From Ryuthela nishihirai (taxonomy: Eukaryota; Arthropoda; Arachnida; Araneae; Heptathelidae), in NCBI GenBank assembly GCA_038380435.1, contig JAWZYU010000010.1, forward strand, positions 45,108,135-45,172,134: 64,000 nucleotides of DNA. Direction: 5' to 3'. The notes under the pieces are model-generated. The model was not told the origin of the DNA. It made no database searches and was given only the letters and a program-made list of their open reading frames with translations. Numbering within the stretch: the first letter of the stretch is position 1; each line of letters opens with the position of its first letter. Made by a program: the position numbers and the translations under genes. Shown in pieces: positions 10,990 through 22,846 of this stretch.

Positions 10990-13554
10990 CAACGCGATAG
11001 CTGACACTTTCACATAGTTTCAAACATATATAAACCCAGGTACTTGAAATTATCTACCAATTCAAATGTTTTCCAATTCAAATATTCAGATATATGACAT
11101 CACAAATATTTTTATAAGTTTCTGATTTATATATGTAATTTATATTGTGGGTCTTAATTACATGTTCTGATGTTTTCAAAGTACCTGGTGAGCGGAAGAT
11201 CATCCATTTAGTTTTATCATTGCTTTCATATTTTAAATTAAGATTCAGCCATCTCACCAAGCTATAATAGTCATTCTGTAATTCTCTTATAGCCACATCC
11301 ACTTCGCGATTACTGATTAAAACAACAGTATCTTCAGTTTAAGAAATAATTTGCTTTTTAAATTTAAATTAAATCATGTCATTAATATACAGAAGAAACA
11401 ACAAGGGTACCAAGTATAGATCCTTGTGGAACATCAGCATTTACTTTTCTTTCGCTACTTAACGAATTTCCAATTTTTGTCCTATTACTTAGGTAATGTT
11501 TGAACCATATAAGAGCTATCCTTCGAATTCCATAGTTTTTAAGCTTCCAAAATAGTATATTGTGATCCAATGTATCGAATGTTTTACTACAGTCGAGAAA
11601 GAGAGCAGCAAACTTTTCTCCATAGTTTAAGGCTTTATTAACACATTCTGAAAAATTAGACAATAGAGTTGTAGTACTTTTTCACTTTTGGAAGCCATAT
11701 TGCTTATTAGAGATAATGTTGTGTTTTATGAGAAAGCTACGGAGAGTGTCATTGATGTACCTCTCTAAACTTTTGTTTACGGTGAACAAGATAGGAATAG
11801 GTCTATAACTCATATAATTGCCTTTAAACTGGTCTCAGTATTGAAATTTTTAAGGTGGATGGATATTTCCAGAAGTAATACTTAAGTTAATTAATTTAGT
11901 AAGATAGTCTGTTAATTGATTCATGCATGCCTCTATATGTTTGGCGTGTATGTTATCAACGCCACATGATTTACATTCATCCAAAGAGGTTATTATTTTT
12001 TTTCAACTGAATATCCGAAATAGGTGGTATGTAAATAGATGAGCTCAATGGGATATTAAGCGCTGACATATAATTGTCTTTTCGGGATGGATTCTTCCGT
12101 AATTTATCAACCATGTCTGCAAAATAATTACTAAAATTCCTAGCAATTAGAAAATTTGTCAGAATTTTGGGCATATAATTAATTATTATACTGTATTATC
12201 TAGTGGCTTTTTCTTCTTTCCATCTAATATGGTATTAATCATATCCCAGGATTGTTTTGTATTGTCAGCAATGGATCTGAAGCGTTTTTTGTAAAATTTG
12301 GATTTTTCTTTTCTTATAGAATCGCTTACCGAATTTCGTAGTTGCTGATAAGTTTTTTTGTTAGCTTTGTAGTTTCTGTTATTTCTGTAAGTAACCCATG
12401 CTGCATCTCTTTGTTCAATCATATTCATAATTATAATTTCGGGAGTGATCCATTCTTTGTCTTTCTTTTTCTTCCGAAATTTGATATTGTGCTGGTTTGT
12501 TGAGATATTTTCATCCAAAATCATTTGTATTTTTTTTAAACTATTATACATTTCATCAACATACGTGTTGAATTGTTCAGTATTCCACTTAGTCCTGATT
12601 ATTGAATTTATAATATTTTTATGATCATATTTCAAATATATTTCATTGCACACTGTTGTACATTCGCACACTGATTTATTTGAGCTTAGTAATAACAAAA
12701 TGAAATAGTGGTCTGCAACTTTGATTCGTAAGATTAAAGATTTATAACTAAAATTCCTATCTAATTTTACATTAATGTGATCAGTGAACGAATGAGTAGT
12801 GGAGCTTCCCAAAATCTCTTCTGTAGTAAATCCTCTTATTGTAGGGACAAAGCCAAACTCAGAAAAACATTAAGATATTTTTCAACTCCATTCTTTCTAT
12901 GACTAGAAATCAGAATATTGAAATCTCCAGTGAATATTGTATTTTTAAATTTATGGCTATTCCCCATCCATCTAGTCAGAGAAGAAAGAAATTCCCTAAA
13001 ATCGGTATCAGGAGATTGATAAGCAGACACCAAGCTATACATTATTTTACTTTTGATAATTCGTAAGTGCATAGATTGTGCTGATGAGATACGTACGCTA
13101 ATATTTTCAGTTGCCAAATAATACTACCTCTTGTTTTCTTACCGGTACTATTTAAAAAGTTCGGTTAATATTACTTATATTGTATAAGGATTTTTCATAC
13201 TCATTAACATTCGTTTCACTTAATACAATTACATCTAAAAAATTTAAGATATTAATCAAATAGCAATATAAGATATCCCATTTCTTTTAAACTTCTGACA
13301 TTAACATATGTAACTGATAACTGTTCTATTGTGTCATACGTTACGTTTTTATCTTCTTGGAACCAGTTTTCAACTTCAGCAATACTATTCAGTTCATAAT
13401 GCTTATGGCTATTCCAATCCGCAGCAAGATCGTTAACATCGTCAAAGACGTCCATTGTGGAGATTTTCAGACAGAAAATTAAAAGCCTGTCAAAATTGCT
13501 ATGAATATCTATCTTAAATATTCTATCAATCCAAAATATCTTTAGATATGACAT
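10990..13554 (-). mobile_element. LINE ORF2 half in opposite orientation (endonuclease and RT)
   Basis: The minus strand runs from the ORF2 start (13554-13252, ...TIEQLSVTYVNVRSLKEMGY) through the endonuclease (13117-12836, with SAYQSPDTDFREFLSSL and FTGDFNI). The endonuclease-RT linker follows (12812-12186, rich in K, R and W, with KEWITPEI and KQSWDMIN), then the RT (11663-11382, with LFLDCSKTFDTLDHNIL, NADVPQGSILG). A piece after the catalytic box lies at 11302-11078. The FADD box is degraded to TEDTVVLIS. The element's own 3' end is missing. The type resembles jockey/CR1-like LINEs. Confidence 0.8.
12186..12812 (-). pseudogene. LINE ORF2 linker between endonuclease and RT
   Basis: This is the longest open piece (208 codons) of the inverted LINE. 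It contains the usual linker features: WNTEQFNTYVDEMYNSLKK, a lysine-rich stretch before EWITPEI, then IEQRDAAWVTYRNNRNY and KSKFYKKRFRSIADNTKQSW. It has no catalytic residues. Flanking frames continue the same protein after frameshifts, so it is a fragment of one broken ORF2. Confidence 0.75.
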
Positions 13555-13583
13555 TATTCTGGATAACCTTTTAATGACACATA

Positions 13584-15010
13584 CACTACAGGAAAAAAAT
13601 TACGACACCTGGAATAATTAATGCTATTTTATTGAAGCGTAGGCAGCTGTTAGCATACACTAAGCTGTACGATTGATTACATCATCAAAAAATATGGAAA
13701 ATTACCACTTTACCTACCCAGTAAAGTTGTATAATTAGTATGATGTTGAATAACTAAAATGAATGATGTAAGTAAAAGTAATGAGTAATAGTTCTAAAAG
13801 TAATGATGTTGAATAACTACTGTATTATCTAGTATCTATTGCCCCACACAGCAATCCATTCATGAACATGGCGGGGAAGGCTATCGTACAGCTTTATAAT
13901 GTCCTCCTGAGGGATAGAACACCAAATAGCACGAAGTCGCTGTTCCATTTCAGCGACAGTGGTTGGCGCACATCTTGGGTGTTGTTGGAGCTGTCGGTCC
14001 ATCATGTCCCAGACGTATTCACTAGGTGAAAAGTTCGGCGAATGTGCTGGCCATGGTAGTACCTGAACGTTTTGCTCACGTAGATACTGCAGACTAATGC
14101 GGGCTGTGTGGGGACAGCTTTATTTCGTGGTAAAATGTTTCGTGATACTGAACACATGGGGCAGTCACTGGTTGCAAAATGTTGGTAACATATCGTTGGG
14201 CAGTTAGAGATCCCCTTATGATGACCAGTTCTGATCGAAATGTCCGACTAATGGCTCCCCACACCAAGATACCAGGTGCTGGAGCTGTGTGACGATGTCG
14301 CACGCACTTGGTAGCGTTCCTTTCCCCTGGAGGACAGCGAACACGTTGTCTACCTTCGTGCTGAATAAGACAAAACGAGATTCGTCACTAAATACCACAG
14401 TATTTCACTCTTGTTCATTCCAGTTCTGTCTGAGGAGACACCACTGAAAACGGGCTTGCATGTGGGCTGATGTGAGCAGCAAGCGCAATACCGGATTATG
14501 GGCTCGCAATGAAAACTGTAAAAGCCTGTTGTTTACCGTCCTCATGGTAGGTATTCGATGTGTTACCTGTTGCCAATCCCTTTGCAGTTGCGTTGTAGTC
14601 GCGAATCTGTCTTGCAATGCCTTGTGGCACAAATGGCGGCCCTGTCGCTCCGTGATCATATATCGTCTTCCTGTTCCTTGTCGGGGTGTACTGAATCCTT
14701 CTTGAAACCACTGGCGCCATATGTGTACGATGGTACTGGGACTGCGGCAAGAAAGGTTGGCCACATCTCTGTACCACAAACCAGCTTCTCTAAGGCCGAT
14801 GATTCTTTCACTCTCAAAGTCTAACTGTTGGAACGGCTGTCGACATCTGCGTAAGGGCATCTTTAGCGCCTTAGAACAATTTCCACAACGTTTTGTCAAC
14901 CAGGGAGCTTTGGTTGCCTTTATCTGTGTTTGAGCACCTGCAGCACCTGTGACATCAGCTCGCGTCTGTCCAATCGTTTCGATTATCTTGCAAACCTAAT
15001 CATTTCCATG
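13584..15010 (-). mobile_element. Tc1/mariner-type transposon, inactive
   Basis: The left end is placed at CACTACAGG (13584) after a TA. The right end is degraded and only approximate. The minus strand encodes a transposase in several frames from about 14860 down to 13840. Confidence 0.75.
13840..14899 (-). pseudogene. Tc1/mariner transposase pseudogene
   Basis: The N-terminal helix-turn-helix domain is in one open piece (14899-14405): ERIIGLREAGLWYRDVANLS, then the basic GTGRRYMITERQGRHL and TRFQWC-like end. The first catalytic Asp is in VVFSDESRFVLFS (from 14398). GILVWGAISR follows at about 14270. Near 14110 the second Asp box is destroyed: the sequence gives FYHEIK before PHTAR where a D-N-A motif is expected. 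The C-terminus (about 14060-13850, with SEYVWDMMDRQL and WGNRY) keeps the third acidic residue. With frameshifts and a lost catalytic Asp it cannot transpose. Confidence 0.8.
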
Positions 15011-15733
15011 CATTTCCATATACTACTACCTCCCTAAATTTCGTCACATTTGCATAGCTTCTTGCAAGTGATGCATTTTTTATTTCATGTAGTACATATA
15101 GTATAAATTACACGTGACATGAATAGCAGACTTCAGATCAATAATCATTTTCGAATCCCGAATTTTGTTAATAATTACGGTAAAAATCTTAAAGAGTGTA
15201 AAGTGCCAGAGATCTTTAAGCAATTAGCAAGAGAAATTATATATCTAATTTTTTAGTGAGATTACGTTAAAGGTTAAAAGAACATAATGAATATCTGTTA
15301 ATCAGTAATGCTGATAAACCTTTTATTTATATGACTTTTATGTTCTTTTTTTTTTGCCATGTTCATTTTCATTTTCGCACAATATAGTTTAACTGTTGTG
15401 CAGAGTTTGATTATCAATGTAATTTAAACTGTTCTATAATATTTCGATATATTAGTTGCTGTCAAAATATTTTATATATATACTACTGTCGTAACGTTTT
15501 ATGTAGGAATACTAATGCTCATTTATATTTCCTTGCAGATTAGCTATTAGCTTTGCGGGCGAAATGTAAAAAAACTCTCGATATCTGTGTTTTGTGAGAT
15601 GACGATGAAAATGAATAAATATATCATTTATCTTTATCTTAAAAAATAACACAGGTAAAGATATAGGGCTGTTCCTTGATGAGGTGTTCACAAATGAGGT
15701 GTTCAAGAATACACTATTAAAATAATTCTAAAG
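15011..15733. other. Unassigned AT-rich sequence
   Basis: No element or gene was recognised. The last 8 bp (TTCTAAAG, 15726-15733) form the left target duplication of the next element. Confidence 0.5.
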
Positions 15734-16199
15734 CAGAGGTTCCCAAACTTATTTGTCCTACCACCCCCTTTTCAAAAAAAATTACTCAGCGCCCCTTTCT
15801 TTAAGCGAACAAACAGAAAGATGCAGTGACAAATTTGCGTTATTTTATGTATCTACATTTCTACCTACGTCCTACAACATAGTAAAGAAAGATGTTGTAA
15901 ATAAGACACCTTGAAGCTTGAAATTATAAAATTATTTATTAAAATCAATCATAGTAACATTCGCATTACACATAGAAAATTAAGATAACGAAGGATAATT
16001 TTATGTGTTTATTTGGAAAATAAAGTAATAACTACGACTTTAACTCTATGTTGCACAACAGATTTTTCTAAAATTTCTTCTCTTCTCTTCTTTCTTTATG
16101 CTTCCACCACCCTCCAATTGCACCCGAGGCTACTACCGACCCCCCTGGATCGTTTCAGCGCCCACCAGGGGGCGGTATCGACCACTTTGGGAAACATTG
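15734..16199. mobile_element. hAT-type non-autonomous transposon, 466 bp, 8-bp TSD
   Basis: The ends are CAGAGGTTCCCAAACTT on the left and an imperfect inverted copy (...CTTTGGGAAACATTG) on the right, the CAG...TTCCCAAAC style common among hAT elements. Identical 8-bp copies of TTCTAAAG flank it at 15726-15733 and 16200-16207. The inside has no transposase-like reading frame. Confidence 0.9.
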
Positions 16200-16207
16200 T
16201 TCTAAAG

Positions 16208-17039
16208 CATGAATATCAGCTTTTGCAGGACGACATAAAAAAAAATTTCGCACATTTCAATAACTGGATAAGACAGTCGGGAAATATAACAAAGTTTTAT
16301 TTGTCTTTCTGATTGCGAAATGTTAGCGTCCTGTAGGTTCTATGTCGTGTTAATCATTTCGCAATTTCACGAAGTTGTTTATTTAATCTATTATTCTTCT
16401 TGCAATGTACAGAGAGAGAATGACATTGAATCTTTTTTAAAAGCATAACAGAATAAAAAACTAGGAATGATTACAAAAGCACAAATAACTAATGACAATA
16501 AACTGACGTAATTCGTATTATGCACAAACAACTGACTTAATAAACTAACGTAATTCGTTTTAGATACTTGTTTTCTATGAAACAAATTTGAAATTCTAAA
16601 CAGAGGTGGAAAAAAGAAGGATACAATTTTCATGCACTGGAAATGTCAATTTCCAATGTCAAGAAACACTGAAAATTACGGTTTGAATCGTAACTGCAGA
16701 ATTCTAGTTCAAGTGAAGGTTTACTCATTAAAAGCAACATTTGAGTTACAATTTGTTTTGTTGATAAACACCTTATAAGATGATATTAACCAGTAATTAC
16801 AAATGACAGAATTCTGTAAGCATTTCATTTGATATCGTAGAACAATAAGTCTCGCAAAACCTAACTTGGATTTACCAATTTCTTTTTTATTTCGACTGCT
16901 TTCTGAAAGTGTCTTGTAGATCGTAGATCGTATAATCATATTCGATGTACCGGGTAATAATTTTACCCTTAACCATCTCCATCATAAAGATATTCCTATT
17001 TGGCATGAGTAAGAACAAAATATATAAGTAAACCACCCT
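16208..17039. other. Unassigned AT-rich sequence
   Basis: A diverged direct repeat of about 45 bp (ACTGACGTAATTCGT / ACTAACGTAATTCGT) is visible near 16500-16560. Nothing else could be assigned. Confidence 0.45.
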
Positions 17040-17510
17040 TAGGTGGACCCCTAAGGGCAAACATAAGAAAAGCTAAAAATAGCAGTAAAATTGTATAAGA
17101 AACCTAAAACGGGTAGGTCTCCTCAGAGAACGCTACCGTTTTAGGCCTCTTGTACTTGTTAAAAACAGTATGATCGTAAAAAATCAGAGAAGAAATAATC
17201 TCATTGGGATTATTGAAAAGTAAAGAATCAGAGGATAAATAATCTCATTGGGATTATTGCTTACAGCCTCAAAAAATCTTTTTGAGGTGCGTTTTATATG
17301 TGTATATATATGGTCGATGCCCAGATCTTTTTGAAGTTGTGTGTTAGTGACAAACCAGGGGGCATCGACCGCAGTTCTCAAAATCTTGTTCTGTAAGACC
17401 TGAATCTTACAAATATTGGTGGGTGTAGTATTCGCCCAAATGGGTGAAGCATAGAGAATCACCGGTCTGATGATCACAGAAAGTGTCTTGTGCATCACCT
17501 TGGGAGTCCT
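17040..17510 (-). mobile_element. 3' end of a jockey-clade LINE
   Basis: The minus-strand frame 17498-17184 reads VIIRPVILYASPIWANTTPT, then KIQVLQNKILRTAVDAPWFV, TQLQKDLGI and TSKRFFEAV. This is the conserved C-terminal region after the RT in jockey elements. A 21-bp block (AATAATCTCATTGGGATTAT) occurs twice at 17192-17212 and 17240-17260. The rest of the LINE is absent. Confidence 0.8.
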
Positions 17511-18982
17511 GACTTTTCAAGTATTTATCATAATAGCTGTAGCTTAAAAACCCGAAAAAATATATCGAGAAAAAGGGAAATAAAATTATTTGTTTCCTAG
17601 CGTCTTTTATCACATTTTTCTACGATTTCTGCAATTCCGAACTTCGCTGTTTTTAAATTTTATTTGCAGATTGAGAATAACTAAAATTCATGAAAATCGA
17701 GAGAAAGAAAAATAAAATTATTCAGATTTCTGTTGACAAATTATCACAAATTGTTTTCCAATTTCCTAACGTCTCCGTTTCAAATTTTATTTGATGTACA
17801 AGAATAATTAACTTAAGAATAATTAAATAAACTGCCATCCACTTCACTATTTACAAGTGTTTTGCAATATATTTATGAAGTGAGAAATGTTTGTTTGCAT
17901 TGCGAATCATTGAAATTAATTAAATCTGTTCGTTTTGTATTGTTAGAATCATAATTTGAACATTCAAGCTCTAATACAGTTTTCACAATTCATTGAAAAT
18001 CGATGTGCCGTGCTCTTATTTGAATTCGTTACAGAATCACTTGAGTTATTTATGTGTACTCCAGTGATTGAAATTGATTAAATTTAATATGTAAAATCAA
18101 AGCAGGAAATATTACACGAGAAAAAGCGCAATTCAACTTCCCCGTATCAAGAAATTTTGACAAATCAACCGTGACCAATAAAAGAGACAAAATGTCGAAA
18201 TTATTGCGTTTTACGTTGTTTGATATTAAGTGTACGTCCCTACCTAGTATTTCAACCCCTTGATAAAATAGTCTATAATCAACACCGCATAGATGTTAGT
18301 TACGACAAGCGACACTCGGACAAGATGTGACAGTTCGTTGCTGATTGCGTTACAATTGCACGTGTTGCGAACACATCTATAGAAGACTCGTAATCTAGAT
18401 TATGTATAGGATTTTCATCAAAATAATGAAAACAGCGACGGCGACTGGAGTACACACAATGCGCCGTATGCATATCACAGGGACGACGTCACCCGTGATG
18501 TGAGGTATATAAAGGGGAGAAGTACGATGTCGGCTATCATGTAGCAGTACCACAGGAGCAAGTGAAACATCTGTTGTGGTGTAATTGTCGACAAAGTCAG
18601 ATCTCGGTGACCTCCAAAAAGGCCAAAAAGTTGGGCCATATTTTACAGGAAGAATGGTCCCACATTTAATTATCGTATCTGCATAACTTCTATAAGTCTA
18701 TTCCACGTCGAATTACGTCTGTTCTGAACGCCGAGGTGGACCTACAGTTATTAAATGTTCTCCAAAAATAGTACGTGTTTTCATTATTTTGATAAACCTC
18801 TGTATTTTGTCGCACTCCAGAAAGAAAATTGCGAAATATCTCTGTAGTTTTCTTTTCTGCATCTCCCTTGAACTCCTGCTCATTAAATGTTTGCTCCGTT
18901 CTTCAAAGCGGTCTAATTTTGCTTTTCCCTGACAATTTTGTCTTTTCCTGTTGGTCTTCAGAACGTCTGAGAAACGTATGCA
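17511..18982. other. Mostly unassigned; contains a promoter-like site
   Basis: No reading frame of note. A compact, more GC-rich block at about 18290-18660 carries the TATA-like site described separately and looks unlike its AT-rich flanks. It could be the 5' end of a gene or an LTR-like fragment. Confidence 0.4.
18486..18545 (+). promoter_or_regulatory. Candidate core promoter: CRE-like half site and TATA box
   Basis: GACGTCAC (18486-18493) contains the CRE core ACGTCA. Thirteen bases further on lies TATATAAAGG (18506-18515). An initiation point would be expected about 30 bp downstream, near the ATCATGTAGCAGTACC sequence at 18537-18552. No coding exon was found after it before the RTE insertion at 18983. 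Confidence 0.35.
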
Positions 18983-21900
18983 CATCATCATCATCATCAT
19001 CCACAAGCAGCCATGGGCTACGGAGGTCCAACCAGACCACGCAGTTTACTTCTCCAAGTATATCTGTCCTCAGCTACATCTGCTGCATCCGGCCACTGCA
19101 CACCAATTCTAACAAGGTCCTGTTTGACATTGTCTGCCCACCGCATCCTAGGTCTCCCCCTCCTTCTGAAGCTTCTAGGCACACTGTTCATAATCCTATT
19201 CGCCAATCTATAATTATCCATACGGACAACATGGCCAAACCAGCGGAGTCTCTCTCTGCACAATATGCTGCTTAAAGGAGGTTGCAGACTCCTTTGCCTA
19301 ACCTCATCATTAGTTACAAAGTTAAACCACCTAATACCCAAGATACTGCGTAAGCATCTAGAATCAAAAGCATCTAGTTTCCTGTTATCTTGTTTACACA
19401 GCGTCCAAGTTTCACTACCATAACTAACCCTAGAAAGAACCAAACTATTATACAGTCTAATTTTAGTCTTTAGGTGTATACGCCTATTTCTCCACAATCT
19501 CCATAGATTCTTAAAAGTCCCGGCAGCAATACCTATTCGTCTGTTAATCTCATGCCGCACATCACCAGTATCAGTTACATAGCTCCCAAGATAATTAAAC
19601 TGTGACACCTGCTCAAGACTGCAACCATTCAGATTAACTGAATCACAACCTGCCTGACCAATTTTCATCACTTTAGTTTTCTCTCTGTTTATAACCAAAC
19701 CTACTGTACGCCCAGTCTCATCAACAGTTCGAATGAAAGAGTTCATCTCATCAACATCATTTGCCAAAAGGGCTAAATCATCAGCATAATCTAAATCAGA
19801 AATTTTCGTATCTCCAGCCCATTTAAGGCCAAAAGCTTTCCCTTGAAGTGAATTTCGCATAACATAATCAACAACCAAACTAAGAGAAAAGGAGACAAAA
19901 TGCACCCTTGTCGAACACCAGAAGTAATGCTAAACCAATTGCTACGAGACTTACCAACTCTCACACATGACTCAGTGTTATTATAGAGAGCTTTCATTAT
20001 GTTAACTAACTTGTATGGTATACCATATGATCTCACAATCAACCACAAATTATGACGATCAACAGAGTCGAAAGCCTTTTTGAAATCAACAAAGCTAGCA
20101 ACCAAAGGTTTCTGAAACTCTAAACATTTCTCAAGAATCTGCCTAAGTGAAAATATCTGATCTACACATCCCCTACCACTTCTGAATCCACATTGCTCAT
20201 CACGCAATTGCCTGTCAACCAGATTCTTAATTCTATTAAGCACAATCATGGAAAGAACTTTACCTGGAACAGAGAGTAGGCTGATACCCCTATAGTTATC
20301 ACAAGAATTGCGATCACCTTTTTTGAAAATAGGGATAATAATAGCTCTGGTAAAATCTTTAGGAAACATGCCTTTATCATAAAAGTTATTCAAAATTTCA
20401 GTCATCCAAGTGATAACCAAAACATTCCCAGCTCTGAGCATTTCTGTAGTAATTTCATCTACCCCTGGGGATTTATGAAGTTTCAGTTTAGAGATAGCCA
20501 AACTAACTTCAGATTGTGTTATAGGACCAACATTAAAGCTGCCAATGCATCTATCATCATTACAAACAATGGGAGTAGAACTAACCACATTGTTTAGAAC
20601 ATCACTGAAATGCTCAGCCCACCTAGCCATGAGAGAATCCTCACCTTCTATAACCTTACCTTGTTTATCCTTCAATCCCTGTATGACTGTCCGTTTTCTA
20701 CCACATAAAACATTAACTAACTGGTACAGCTCTCTGCTGTTGTGCTGCCTAACCGCTTCCTCAGCTTTGTCAGCCAAGCTATCAAGCCAAAGATTTTTAT
20801 CAGTAGCTAACTGATCCTTTACACGTTAATTAAGCTCTCTGTAATCTTTTCTATTAGGACTAGTAGGGTACTGATTAAGGACATTCCTGCAATTCCTTCT
20901 TTCTGAAATAAGCTCAATTGCCTTGTCACTTAAATAATTCTGCCTCCTCTGCTCCTTTTTTCCTAAAAGAGTACTGTTAGTTTCCAAAAAAGCCTGTTTA
21001 AAATGGCCCCATTCTTCCTCAACTTCAGTATTAAGCAAACTATGACCGTCATAATGACTAAGTAACCTATCATGGTAAGCTTTAGCTATAACTGGGTCAT
21101 TCAGAGCTTCAGTATTAAAGGTAAATTTTTTAACTCCAGCACAACACTTTTTAAGTTTAAGTTGCAAGACACTTTTAACAAGGTAATGGTCAGATCCAAT
21201 TTCAGCTCCCCTATATGCCCTGGTATTTCTAACAGAACTAGCCCATTTGCTGTTAATTAATATATAATCAATCATATTCCTATGCAGCCCATCAGGTGAA
21301 ACCCATGTGTATTCATGTATGTCGCGGTGTTTGTAATATGTGTTAGTTATTCTGAAACCATTGAGTTTACTTACCTGTAGGAGACGTTGCCCATTGCCAT
21401 TGCAGCTACCAATACCAAAAGGACCTATTACTCCTCCCCAAAGGTCAGAGTCGGTACCAACTTTGGCATTGAAGTCACCAAGAACAAGGGTAATATCTCC
21501 TTTCTTGACAGAATTCAAAATGTCCTGAAGTTGTCCGTAAAACTTATCCTTCTCATCCTCATCAGCATCCTCAGTGGGGGCATAACAGCAGATAACATTC
21601 AAGTTTTTAATGCTTGTCTGAAATTTTGCTGTAAGAAACCTTTCATTAATGTACTCATATCCTAGAAGAGCATCACTAGCATGTCTGCTGAGCAGCAGAC
21701 CCACGCCTTGGTGATGCTTTCCATCCTCCCTCCCTGTAAAGAGAAATTTAAAGTTATTTTTAAGTATCTCACCTTTACCTGTCCATCTGGTCTCTTGCAA
21801 GCCTAGAATATCTAGGTTATAGCGCTGGAATTCCTGGGTGAGGACGTCAAGAGAATAATCTCTATATAATGTCCTCACGTTCCACGTTCCTGCAGAGAGA

Positions 21901-22055
21901 AAATGATTAGCAGGATTTTTAAAGAAATTAGGTTTATTGAGATTGGTAGGGCCAACAATATCAAACAGCCCCCTGATCGCAGGCATGGGGCAAAGACCCG
22001 TTCCTCCTCCGCTAAAGGCTGAAGTCACCGATGCTGGTAGGAACTTCAGGCACCA
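18983..22055 (-). mobile_element. RTE-clade LINE copy 2, nearly intact
   Basis: The minus strand contains one continuous coding region of about 1,000 codons with an AP-type endonuclease followed by RT, and very short untranslated ends. The 3' end is a GAT/ATC trinucleotide run at 18983-19001, typical of RTE elements. There are fragments of at least three other copies of the same family in this window (3.5, 36.7-39.1 and 43.9-45.1 kb). The 5' boundary is approximate. Confidence 0.93.
19018..22028 (-). pseudogene. RTE endonuclease-reverse transcriptase, one stop and one frameshift
   Basis: The first 400 codons (22028-20826) form the endonuclease: SAGTWNVRTLYRDYSLDVLT with the conserved Asn, ILGLQETRW with the metal-binding Glu, LVLGDFNAKVG with Asp/Asn, and GSDHYLVKS with the catalytic His. 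A single TAA at 20826-20828 interrupts the frame, which then continues through RT motifs NYRGISLLSVPGKV, QCGFRSGRG, FVDFKKAFDSVDRHNLW and SGVRQGCILSPF. A 1-bp deletion near 19884 shifts the frame. The second part (19905-19018) has the intact YADD box, FNYLGSYV, SRVSYGSETWTL and the terminal RRRGRPRMRWADNVKQDL block. The enzyme would nick target DNA and copy its own RNA. Only two lesions separate this copy from a continuous frame, so it is probably young. Confidence 0.92.
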
Positions 22056-22405
22056 TAAGTGGTTTATTCATATTATTGAGAAAAAGTTTTCTCTGCTCTA
22101 TCGTTAATATCATTATACTAGATTGATCTTTAAAAACTGCTGAATATTTATTTGTTTATAAATATTTATAAGCATTTGCTATGGCAATAATAATTAATGA
22201 TATTTTATTAAGGAGAGAGAGAAATTCATTGTGATGCTTTACTGAGTGGAATAACTGGGATGTCATCTGTGCATTGTTATGTGTATAGAGTAATAGTTCT
22301 TCCTCCTCTGGGGAACACAATCAGAATTCTAGAAATGATCACCAGTGACAAACACAAGTGGAGATATGGCCCCACGAGGGCTTAAATATCGCATGATTTC
22401 CCGAA
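22056..22405. other. Unassigned sequence 5' of the RTE element
   Basis: No element or gene was recognised. The true RTE 5' end may lie a little inside this stretch. Confidence 0.4.
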
Positions 22406-22533
22406 GGTGTATCCAGAAAATGTTAATTCGGAGATAGAGTCTAACTACTTGAAACCAATGGGATGAATTGACATTGAGTCTTTGACTAAAGTAGTTAGAC
22501 TCTATCCCCGAATTGAAAATTTCTGGATACACC
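22406..22533. repeat. 128-bp palindrome (fold-back repeat)
   Basis: Arms of about 45 bp starting GGTGTATCCAGAAA and including GATAGAGTCTAACTACTT occur as an imperfect inverted pair around a loop of about 35 bp. It could be a small MITE or a local inverted duplication. No target duplication was evident. Confidence 0.85.
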
Positions 22534-22846
22534 AGTGGTGAACATTTTCTCTAATAAGCAATACATTTTATGTTTCTTGCCTTTACTTTGCTAATCATTA
22601 GTCTTTGGAGTTGAATCCTGGCCCATTGCTAATACAGTTTTTATAAATTTATACCTGAGAGATGTATCTAAGCAATTGTAACGAATGAAACCGATGTACT
22701 TCTCTAGAGGTTATATTGAAAGTTCAGTATTCAGATTTGAAAAACTACTCCTCAGAGATCCAAGGATATGCAAAGTGAGGGAGGTGCATCGGGGTGCGGT
22801 TACGGGCCCCCACAAGCGAATGGGCCCTTTTGAACCCTTCATACCA

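Noticed and set aside
16013..16312. 99-codon plus-strand open frame
   Set aside because: It crosses the right boundary and target duplication of the hAT MITE at 16199, so it is a chance frame.
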